Source of the DNA: Kamptonema sp. UHCC 0994
GTDB taxonomy: Bacteria > Cyanobacteriota > Cyanobacteriia > Cyanobacteriales > Microcoleaceae
Assembly: GCF_029167235.1 (NCBI RefSeq)
Contig: NZ_JARFTR010000016.1
Location: 1-64,000, forward strand
Reading direction: 5' to 3'
DNA length: 64,000 nucleotides
Below, one piece after another: positions 36,822 to 43,910 of this stretch. Position numbers and translations under genes: made by a program. The first letter of the stretch is position 1; every line of letters begins with the position of its first letter. Below the pieces are notes generated by a model. That model worked only from the letters and a program-made list of their open reading frames with translations, did no database searches and had not been told where the DNA came from.

Positions 36822-36860
36822 GTGAAGCCCAGCACAACCCAACCTACTCAAAAAGAAGCA

Positions 36861-38837
36861 TTAATAAGGTGTAGACCAAGAACGCACATCGCCCAAGGTA
36901 ACGGGAATAATATCGCTTACATCTATAGTAAAGCGGTATACTCTCTTAGCACGGCGACTATTTTCGGGATCGAAAAATTTTAGTTTTACATCCCAGCCAT
37001 CGCTATCGGGGCGGCAGAAGGGACTTTTTTCTACTGTAATACTATCGAGTTCCATGCCTTCTGCTACAGCTTGGGCAAATGTGGAAGCAGCTTGAAAAGC
37101 GTTGGTAGCGGCAAAATTTAGTGCTCTATCTTGGGACGTGGTGCCTAAGTTACGTAAGTCATAATAAATCCGGTTGAGGAAGCTGCTGAGGGTGCGACGG
37201 ATGGCATCTTCTTGCGCGTCTGTGGCTGTAGCTCGTACAGTATTTATCGCGGCATTAACTAAGTTGTTAACTTTCCAGCCGTAGAGTCCGCGAATGTTGT
37301 AAAGTTCAATTACGGGAACTACTTGCCCGGAAAATAGCTTGATGCTGCGCCCCGATAAAACGCCAGGGATGCTGACTCGTTCGACGTATTCGGCGTTATC
37401 CTCTGGGTAGATTTGTCCTGTGAGCAGTTGTTGCAATACTGCATAGGCATCTCTAGCAAAACCGCCTACTGGTTCGATAGCATAAATTGGGGTTAATTCT
37501 AGGTTGAGCGTCCAAATTAAAGCTTTAGCTTCCGAAAGGGTATCTGCTAAATAATCCACCATCTGCCGCGCATCATAGGGGTTCGCGGGAATCGCTGTGT
37601 TGTCTATTGTAGCTCCTGGCATCAGTTGCTTAAAGGAGTCGCGCCTTGCTTCTGTACCGAAGTCATAACCGAGGGTTCCCAAAGCGTAAACCAAGTTAGC
37701 ATCGGCTAGTTCGCTTGGGGCTTGGCTGGCGGTGATGTAGTTGGAGGCGTGATTTGACATAACAACCTGTCTTGGGGTAGATGAAAGAGGGAAGGAAGGT
37801 GAATTTAAAGTAGGTATGGGCGTGGGAGTAGCAGGAATAACTTCAGTGGATTCAGTTTCCACTACTGCTTGAGGTTCGCTATTTGGTAGAGCGTCGCTGG
37901 CTTGGGTGTCACCACAGCCACAACCAGATGCGAGAACTGTTTCTAATTCTTCTGACACGGTTTCTCCTATCAGATATTGCAAAGCACCAGGAATATTTAA
38001 TTTGCCAACTAAACAGCGATGGGTATCATCAGTTTCGGTTGGCGAACAGGGTATGGCAGTCTCTAGTAAGGCTGTCCTGACTTTTTGGGGATTGGGTTTT
38101 TCTCCCCGTTGCAATTGCAGACTCAGAAGTAAGGCGGCAACTCCGCTGACTATGGGAGTAGCAAAGCTGGTGCCACTGAGTTGGATTGTACCGCCTCCGG
38201 GTTTGGCTCCTAAAATGTTTTCTCCTGAAGCGAGGATGCCTTGGTTTTGGTAAGTTTCTCCCCAGTTACTAAAGTCGATGGGTTTTCCCGACTCGTTCAT
38301 TGCGCCTACTGCTAGCACAGTTGGCATAGCGGCGGGAACGTGCAAGCATTCGCAACCATCGTTTCCAGCAGCGGCAACTATTAAAACGTTACGTTCATTG
38401 CACAGACGCACGGCTTTTTCCAGCCAACTTTCGGCTTCCCCAAAGTCGGTGAGTTGTCCGCCACTTATATTAATGATGTGCGCCCCAGCATTGATGGCTT
38501 GTTCTATGGCGCGGGATAAGTCGAGTTGCGATAGCTTCAGTCGTTCATCTGCAAAGACGGGAACGATTAAACCGCGACATTTTGGTGCAATTCCCTCCAC
38601 GGGAGAACCAGGTTGACCAAAAATAATACTGGTAACGTGAGTCCCGTGAGCGGACATGGAACCATTGGCGCTAGCTTCCCCTGCAACTAGGGTAGGCAGT
38701 CGCGTTAGGTTTGCCCCTGTAAAACAAGGGTGATTTTGGTCAACTACCCCATCGAGAACGGCGATGCAAATGGTGGAGTCGCCCTTAGTTCTTTCCCATA
38801 GTTGTTCTATTCCTGGGATTTGTTTGAGCTTGGGCAT
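36861..38837 (-). CDS. patA: cyanobactin N-terminal protease PatA (subtilisin-like)
   Basis: This 658-residue protein has an N-terminal subtilisin domain with the full triad: D29 in IAVLDGVVD, H64 in AHGTHVTS and S224 in SGTSFATP, plus oxyanion N159 in AAAGNDG. A Pro/Ser/Thr linker follows, then a C-terminal domain (from about 370, LVYALGTLGYDFGTEARRDS) of the kind found in both PatA and PatG. PatA removes the leader of the precursor at recognition site II, freeing the core N-terminus. It lacks the helical insertion between Asp and His seen in PatG. It is divergent from the precursor genes across a 408-bp region and is followed by patB and patC. Confidence 0.95.
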   Translation of the reverse strand: MPKLKQIPGIEQLWERTKGDSTICIAVLDGVVDQNHPCFTGANLTRLPTLVAGEASANGSMSAHGTHVTSIIFGQPGSPVEGIAPKCRGLIVPVFADERLKLSQLDLSRAIEQAINAGAHIINISGGQLTDFGEAESWLEKAVRLCNERNVLIVAAAGNDGCECLHVPAAMPTVLAVGAMNESGKPIDFSNWGETYQNQGILASGENILGAKPGGGTIQLSGTSFATPIVSGVAALLLSLQLQRGEKPNPQKVRTALLETAIPCSPTETDDTHRCLVGKLNIPGALQYLIGETVSEELETVLASGCGCGDTQASDALPNSEPQAVVETESTEVIPATPTPIPTLNSPSFPLSSTPRQVVMSNHASNYITASQAPSELADANLVYALGTLGYDFGTEARRDSFKQLMPGATIDNTAIPANPYDARQMVDYLADTLSEAKALIWTLNLELTPIYAIEPVGGFARDAYAVLQQLLTGQIYPEDNAEYVERVSIPGVLSGRSIKLFSGQVVPVIELYNIRGLYGWKVNNLVNAAINTVRATATDAQEDAIRRTLSSFLNRIYYDLRNLGTTSQDRALNFAATNAFQAASTFAQAVAEGMELDSITVEKSPFCRPDSDGWDVKLKFFDPENSRRAKRVYRFTIDVSDIIPVTLGDVRSWSTPY

Positions 38838-38982
38838 TCATTTAAAAAATGCTTGGGCAATTCAAGTTATAAATATTACCATGAAAGGCGATCGCTCTCC
38901 TGCTTTTTCATAAAACTTAAAGAAAATCCTTGACAATCTCTACTTTTCCTAAAAAATTGCGGCCTATTTATTAGGAAAATTC

Positions 38983-39011
38983 TTGACAAAAGTATTGTTT
39001 GTAGTTACATT
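38983..39011 (+). promoter_or_regulatory. sigma70-type promoter for the precursor operon (predicted)
   Basis: TTGACA (38983-38988) and TACATT (39006-39011) are separated by 17 bp, about 240 bp before the first precursor start. A second TTGACA lies at 38930-38935 without a good -10. The remaining 408-bp divergent region contains HIP1-like sites and a stretch resembling 40318-40385. Confidence 0.5.
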
Positions 39012-39245
39012 TCCTTTAAAGTTCATTCCCAAGAGTTTGCAATAGCTTCCAGAGCTCGGTAGGCGCAGTCACGCAGCGTGCGATCGCCCCTCAACTGAAT
39101 CTGTTCAGCGATCGCCTATTTCATCCTAATCGCCTCCCTCCCCCAAAAAAGCTTTAGCGATAGACCTTTCTACAAGCGACACACAACCAGCTTCTTCCAC
39201 AACTGAAGAAGAAAACCACAAAAAGCAGCAAAGGAGAAAACAAAA

Positions 39246-39341
39246 ATGGAAAAGAAAAACTTGATGCCCCAACAAGTTCAACCCATTGAGCGCATTACTA
39301 CAGGACAACTGCCGGATGTACTTGCAGAATTGATAGAATAG
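39246..39341 (+). pseudogene. leader-only cyanobactin precursor remnant
   Basis: This 31-codon gene, too short for ordinary ORF calling, reads MEKKNLMPQQVQPIERITTG and continues QLPDVLAELIE before a TAG. It matches the leaders of the two precursors at 40446 and 40946 through LAEL, then stops inside recognition site I with no core or SYDGE. It has a good ribosome site (AAAGGAGAAAACAAAA). It could be a decayed precursor or a retained leader peptide. Confidence 0.85.
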
Positions 39342-39364
39342 CAGCCATTAAAACTTAACAATCA

Positions 39365-40294
39365 ATGATAACCTTACCAGCAAGTGACTCAACCAGACCT
39401 ATCTTTACCTTTCCGAAATCGTTAACTCAAGAGCAAAAACTACATTGTATCAATGCCCATCGACAAGCATTTGATGTTGAACCTTTATATCCTCTAGATA
39501 TTTTTCAAGACTTTATTACTAAAATTGATAGTATTGATACAATAGAAGCCTCCTGTAAAATTGAAGCGGATCAATTACAGGCAGCAAGATTCGTAGCTTT
39601 CTCTTCGCAAGAGATTGAGAGAAAACTAACAGAATTTCTCACCTGTTTTCGTCAAGTGGAAAATCGAGTGGATGTGCAACTCAACTATGACTTACTTCAG
39701 CAATTTCTCGGAAAATCTTTTGACTTCAGCAAAGTAACCAGAATTACAACGGGATTGGATCTGCGACAAAATATTTCTGACTCTAGCTTGAAAATCCATA
39801 TTCGGCTAGATGACCATCCAGAAAACTTGAAAAAAATAATAGAGGCGGCTTTAATTCTTGATGGCAATGGTTCTACTGCTCAACGCTGGATTGCCTTGCA
39901 AACAGTTCATGTGATTGGATTCGATTTCTACTTAAATGGTCGCAGTGAGATTGAACTTTATTGTGAACTCACCGAAAAACAATTTCAACAGCCCGATATT
40001 CAATCTTTTCTTAAGCAAACCTTTCCCCCATTCGTCCTAGAACCTCTCAAAGTATCAAGTACATTCTTGATGGGTTTGTCAAAAGATAATGCCGAGCCAG
40101 TGCTGTATTATTGTCTGAAAGATAAAAAAGATTTGTTGAGCTATTTTTCAATAAATGATACGGCACAGAGAGTCCATGCTTTTTATCAAAATCAACCTGT
40201 TTCCTCTTTCATGTGGCTAGGTGTAGCTCAAGGGGAGTTGCAAAAGACTAGAATCGAGAATATCCGACTTTACTACTCTAAAAAAAATTATTAA
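39365..40294 (+). CDS. patF: cyanobactin prenyltransferase-family protein (PatF/TruF/LynF)
   Basis: This 309-residue soluble protein fits the ABBA-type PatF/LynF/TruF family in length and sequence style (SLTQEQKLHCINAHRQAFDV, SSLKIHIRLDDHPENLKKI, GFDFYLNGRSEIELYCELTE). Active members attach dimethylallyl groups to Tyr, Ser, Thr or Trp, or to peptide termini; PatF itself is thought inactive. I cannot judge activity from the sequence. The predicted cores contain Trp and Tyr (Trp in both, Tyr only in the second), which would be possible acceptors. It is only 23 bp after the leader-only remnant, so it is probably translated from the same transcript. Confidence 0.88.
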   Translation: MITLPASDSTRPIFTFPKSLTQEQKLHCINAHRQAFDVEPLYPLDIFQDFITKIDSIDTIEASCKIEADQLQAARFVAFSSQEIERKLTEFLTCFRQVENRVDVQLNYDLLQQFLGKSFDFSKVTRITTGLDLRQNISDSSLKIHIRLDDHPENLKKIIEAALILDGNGSTAQRWIALQTVHVIGFDFYLNGRSEIELYCELTEKQFQQPDIQSFLKQTFPPFVLEPLKVSSTFLMGLSKDNAEPVLYYCLKDKKDLLSYFSINDTAQRVHAFYQNQPVSSFMWLGVAQGELQKTRIENIRLYYSKKNY

Positions 40295-40445
40295 TCATCA
40301 AATCTTAGCAAACGTTTATTTAAAAAATGCTAAACTGCTCGGCAAATCAAGTTTATAGATAGTAATATGAGAGGCAATTGCTCTACTGAGCAAGCCTCGA
40401 CAACGGGACACCAATCAACCAAATATTAGGAGAATCCTATCTATT

Positions 40446-40676
40446 ATGGACAACAAAAACTTGATGCCCCAGCAGGCACAACCCGTTAACCGGAGCACCA
40501 CTGGACAACTGCCGAGCGAACTGGCAGAACTGTCCGAAGAAGCTCTGTCCCTTGTTTGCTGGGATGATAGTTCATCTGTACTACCGTCGTGGGGGAATTG
40601 TACTGCTTGTGCTGGTGGATGCGGAGATAGCTGGGGGATGGCCGTCTGTTCTTATGACGGAGAAGACGCAGAATAG
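40446..40676 (+). CDS. patE: cyanobactin precursor peptide 1 (PatE-like, long core)
   Basis: This 76-residue precursor has the PatE-type leader (MDNKNLMPQQAQPVNR), recognition site I LAELSEEAL (residues 26-34) that docks the heterocyclase, a site-II-like WDDSS (39-43, compare GLDAS), and the C-terminal recognition site SYDGEDAE (69-76). The predicted core is residues 44-68, 25 residues, with Cys52, Cys55, Cys59 and Cys68 plus Ser/Thr, Gly and two Trp. The residue before SYDGE is Cys68, as expected for PatG cleavage after a thiazoline/azoline. TTAGGAGAATC lies upstream. The core is far longer than patellamide-type cores of about 8 residues. Confidence 0.93.
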   Translation: MDNKNLMPQQAQPVNRSTTGQLPSELAELSEEALSLVCWDDSSSVLPSWGNCTACAGGCGDSWGMAVCSYDGEDAE

Positions 40677-40745
40677 GTTTACTACTCTAGCTGCATCTCT
40701 TAATTTCCTCAAAAATGTCTTTTCTCCTTTCTAGGAGCGCGATCG

Positions 40746-40783
40746 CCCCGATGAATCGCTGGGCAACTGCCCTTACTTCGGGG
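40746..40783 (+). terminator. hairpin after precursor gene 1
   Basis: Outer stem CCCCGA/TCGGGG encloses GGGCA-AC-TGCCC. It is conserved after the second precursor (41234-41271). No long T-run follows, so it may attenuate or stabilise rather than fully terminate. Confidence 0.45.
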
Positions 40784-40945
40784 GGTTTACCTGGCACCGA
40801 GGGCGGGTTTCGCTCCTTACTTCCCTGCTCCTTTGCGATCGCCTAGCCAACAGCCTTCTTTCACAAAACAAAGCGGTCAGACCCACCGACTGAGCAAGCC
40901 TCGACAACGGGACACCAATCAACAAATATGTTAGAGAATCCTATC

Positions 40946-41164
40946 ATGGACAACAAAAACTTGATGCCCCAGCAGGCACAACCCGTTAACCGGATCGCTA
41001 CTGGACAACTGCCCAGCGAATTGGCAGAACTGTCCGAAGAAGCTCTCTCCCTTGATTGGCTGGATAGTTCATCTGTACTACCGTCGTGGGGGGATAAATA
41101 TGCGTGTGGTAATACGTGGGGTGATTGTGTCGTCTGTTCTTATGACGGAGAAGACGCAGAATAG
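40946..41164 (+). CDS. patE: cyanobactin precursor peptide 2 (PatE-like, long core)
   Basis: This 72-residue precursor shares the leader of precursor 1 almost completely, including LAELSEEAL (26-34), a site-II-like WLDSS (38-42) and SYDGEDAE (65-72). The predicted core is residues 43-64 (22 residues), SVLPSWG... with Cys54, Cys61 and Cys64, one Tyr and two Trp. It shares DSSSVLPSWG with precursor 1 and then diverges, apart from a loose WG...VVC/AVC ending. I start it at 40946 to match precursor 1; the ATG at 40928 is an artefact of the upstream sequence. The AGGAG of precursor 1 has become TTAGAGAATC here, so translation may be weaker. Confidence 0.92.
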   Translation: MDNKNLMPQQAQPVNRIATGQLPSELAELSEEALSLDWLDSSSVLPSWGDKYACGNTWGDCVVCSYDGEDAE

Positions 41165-41233
41165 ATTTCCACTCTAGCTGCATCTCTTAATTTCCTCAAA
41201 AATGTCTTTTCTCCTTTCTAGGAGTGTGATTCG

Positions 41234-41271
41234 CCCCGATGAATCGCTCGGCAACTGCCCTTACTTCGGGG
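41234..41271 (+). terminator. hairpin after precursor gene 2
   Basis: Same outer stem CCCCGA/TCGGGG as after precursor 1, with inner GGCAACTGCC. It separates the precursors from patD, 200 bp downstream, and could reduce read-through so that precursor is made in excess. The rest of the 307-bp gap before patD shows nothing else clear. Confidence 0.45.
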
Positions 41272-41471
41272 TTTCGGATACCTGGCACCCACCTGATGGT
41301 GCAGTAGAGTTACTAATTCCTTTTTCGTTGCCTCCTTTGAGGTTTAAGCCAGCTAGGAGTTTATTTCCCCAATGGTACTTTCTGGCTGGCTTACTTTTCG
41401 GTTGATAGCAGTTACAAAATCCGCGATATTTCCTTTTAAATCCTTTTAAACTTCGAGCTAGATAAAATTCC

Positions 41472-43838
41472 ATGAACTCGACAAAAATCCCTCAAATCAA
41501 ACCCCATTTTCGCGTCGAAATCATCGAACCCAAACAAGTTTACCTACTTGAAGAAAACTCCACCCACGCCCTCACAGGAAGCCTCTACTGCCAAATCCTC
41601 CCCCTCCTCAACGGTGAAAACAGCCTACAAGACATCATCCAAAAACTTGACGGACAAGTTCCACTCGAACACATAGACTACGTACTGCAACGATTGCAAG
41701 CCAAAGGCTACCTCACCGAAGCCACCCCCGACTTATCGCCAGAAATCGCCGCCTTCTGGAGTGCCTTGGGCATCGACCCCCCCACCGCCGCCCAATCCCT
41801 ACAGCAAGCAAAAATAGCCATCACCGCAGTTGGTGAAATCTCCCCAGAACCCCTAGCCGCCTCCCTAGCAGCAGTTGGCATTCACACCCAACCTTGGGAA
41901 ACCCAGCAGCCTACATCCCCCTATACCCTGTTAGCAGTCCTCACCGACGATTACCTGCAACCCGACCTAGCCAAAATCAACCAAATAGCCCTGCAAACCA
42001 ATCAACCTTGGCTTCTGGTCAAACCTGTCGGCAACATTCTCTGGCTAGGGCCAATTTTCATCCCTCAAGAAACAGGTTGCTGCGAATGCCTCGCCCATCG
42101 CTTGCGGGGAAATCGGGAAGTAGAAACCTCCATTTTGCGCCAGAAAGCCAAACTCTCCCTAAATCAGAAGGGGCAAACTCCTACTTCTCTCCCCCTGAGT
42201 AAGGAGGGGTCAAACTCTTCTCTCCCCCTTACTAAAGCACAGGTGGGGATCTCCGGTTGCCTCCCCACTGCCCGCACTACTCTCCCCTCTACATTGCAAA
42301 CCGCCCTACAACTCACCACCACTGAAATCGCTAAATGGGTTGTGCAACAGCAAACTGCCACCAATCTGAAAGGGAAAATTCTCACCTTCAACCAAATCTC
42401 CCTAGAACTGCAAACCCACACCCTACCTCACCGTCCCCAATGTCCCGCCTGTGGCAATCCGCAACTGTTAACGGAAAGAGGTTTTCAACCCGTTACCCTG
42501 CAACCCCTGGCCAAACACTTTACCAGCGATGGCGGTCATCGTTCCGTCACCCCCGACCAAACCCTACAAAACCACCAACATTTAATTAGTCCGATTACCG
42601 GAGTCGTCACCGCCTTAGTCCGCGTTTCAGACCCCAACAATCCCCTCGTCCATACATACAGCGCCGTTCACAGTTTCGGCAGCGCCACCTCGCTGAAAGG
42701 ACTGCGCCACGCCTTGCGCCATAAAAGTTCCGGTAAAGGGAAAACTGACCGTCAATCAAAAGCCAGTGGTTTCTGTGAAGCAGTCGAACGCTATTCGGGG
42801 ATTTTCCAAGGCGATGAACCCCGGAAACAAGCAACTTTAGCAGAGTTAGGGGAAAAAGCAATTCACCCATACCAATGTTTGCATTTCAGCCCCCGCCAAT
42901 ATGAAAACCGGGAAGCATTGAACGAAAGAAACACCGTCGCCCACGATTGGATTCCCCAAACTTTCCATGAAAGCCAATCGATTGATTGGACACCCGTTTG
43001 GTCGCTAACGGAACAAACCCACAAATATTTACCCACAGCTTATTGCTATTACGATTATCCCTTGCCCAAAGACCGCCGTTTTTGTGGTGCAAATTCCAAC
43101 GGCAACGCTGCCGGGAATACTTTGGAAGAAGCGATTTTGCAAGGGTTTATGGAATTAATCGAACGGGATAGCGTCGGAATATGGTGGTACAATCGCCTGC
43201 AACGTCCGGCAGTTGATTTAGCCAGTTTTGATGAGCCTTATTTTTTAGAACTGCAAACTTATTATCAAAATAATGGCCGAGAACTTTGGGTACTCGATTT
43301 AACTGCCGATTTAGGTATTCCCGCTTTTGCTGGCGTGTCTCGGCGCATTGATGGCGGTGCAGAACGAATTATTGCTGGATATGGCGCACATTTAGACCCG
43401 AAAATTGCTATTTTACGCGCCGTTACAGAAGTAAATCAAATCGGTTTGGAGTTGGATAAAGTAGAAGCCGAAAAGTTAGAAGGGGAATGGCGAGATTGGC
43501 TATTAAATGCCACTTTAGAAAATCAATCTTATCTGGCTTTTGACCCCAATATTACTCCTAAAGTTTACAGCGATTATCCCAAACTTTGGAGCGATGACAT
43601 TTATAAAGATGTAATGACTTGTGTGGAAATTGCCAAAAATGGCGGATTGGAAACGTTGGTACTCGACCAAACTCGCCCGGATATTCGGTTAAATGTAGTT
43701 AAGGTTATTGTGCCAGAGTTGCGCCATTTTTGGTCGCGTTTTGGGGCGGGAAGATTGTATGATGTCCCTGTAAAACTCAGTTGGTTATCTGCGCCACGTT
43801 TGGAAGAGGAAATGAATCCGATGCCGATGCCATTTTAA
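41472..43838 (+). CDS. patD: cyanobactin heterocyclase PatD (E1-like plus YcaO)
   Basis: This 788-residue protein fuses an N-terminal RiPP recognition/E1-like part (1-340) to a YcaO domain (about 360-788). The zinc site of the E1-like part is visible as CCEC (about 203-206) and CPAC (about 325-328). The YcaO part shows SFGSATSLKGLRHALRHKSSG, the helix EAVERYSG and GNTLEEAILQGFMELIERD, and ends in a Pro-rich PMPMPF tail as in active azoline synthetases. It uses ATP to convert Cys/Ser/Thr of the core into thiazolines/oxazolines while gripping the LAELSEEAL leader site. Residues about 229-258 are an odd Ser/Pro-rich insert encoded by palindromic repeat-like DNA. Confidence 0.95.
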   Translation: MNSTKIPQIKPHFRVEIIEPKQVYLLEENSTHALTGSLYCQILPLLNGENSLQDIIQKLDGQVPLEHIDYVLQRLQAKGYLTEATPDLSPEIAAFWSALGIDPPTAAQSLQQAKIAITAVGEISPEPLAASLAAVGIHTQPWETQQPTSPYTLLAVLTDDYLQPDLAKINQIALQTNQPWLLVKPVGNILWLGPIFIPQETGCCECLAHRLRGNREVETSILRQKAKLSLNQKGQTPTSLPLSKEGSNSSLPLTKAQVGISGCLPTARTTLPSTLQTALQLTTTEIAKWVVQQQTATNLKGKILTFNQISLELQTHTLPHRPQCPACGNPQLLTERGFQPVTLQPLAKHFTSDGGHRSVTPDQTLQNHQHLISPITGVVTALVRVSDPNNPLVHTYSAVHSFGSATSLKGLRHALRHKSSGKGKTDRQSKASGFCEAVERYSGIFQGDEPRKQATLAELGEKAIHPYQCLHFSPRQYENREALNERNTVAHDWIPQTFHESQSIDWTPVWSLTEQTHKYLPTAYCYYDYPLPKDRRFCGANSNGNAAGNTLEEAILQGFMELIERDSVGIWWYNRLQRPAVDLASFDEPYFLELQTYYQNNGRELWVLDLTADLGIPAFAGVSRRIDGGAERIIAGYGAHLDPKIAILRAVTEVNQIGLELDKVEAEKLEGEWRDWLLNATLENQSYLAFDPNITPKVYSDYPKLWSDDIYKDVMTCVEIAKNGGLETLVLDQTRPDIRLNVVKVIVPELRHFWSRFGAGRLYDVPVKLSWLSAPRLEEEMNPMPMPF
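42156..42245. repeat. in-frame REP-like repeat inside patD
   Basis: Two CTCCCCCT..AGTAAGG / CTCCCCCTTACTAAA blocks resemble dispersed cyanobacterial GC-rich palindromes. They translate without stops to a Ser/Pro/Leu/Lys-rich loop between the two zinc-binding cysteine pairs. Confidence 0.5.
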
Positions 43839-43910
43839 CGGCTTTTTCGGTTTATACTTCTATTTTCAAAGCCCAAGTCCGAAAAACTTCTCAAAAAGGA
43901 GAAAACTAAA

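Larger units (their letters stand above)
40387..41275. repeat. tandem duplication of a precursor cassette, unit about 500 bp
   Basis: The precursor genes at 40446 and 40946 are exactly 500 bp apart. Each is preceded by TGAGCAAGCCTCGACAACGG (40387 and 40894) and followed by a shared 3' block of about 100 bp beginning CTCTAGCTGCATCTCTTAAT. Flanks and leaders are nearly identical while the cores differ, the pattern of recent duplication with core diversification. Confidence 0.92.
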
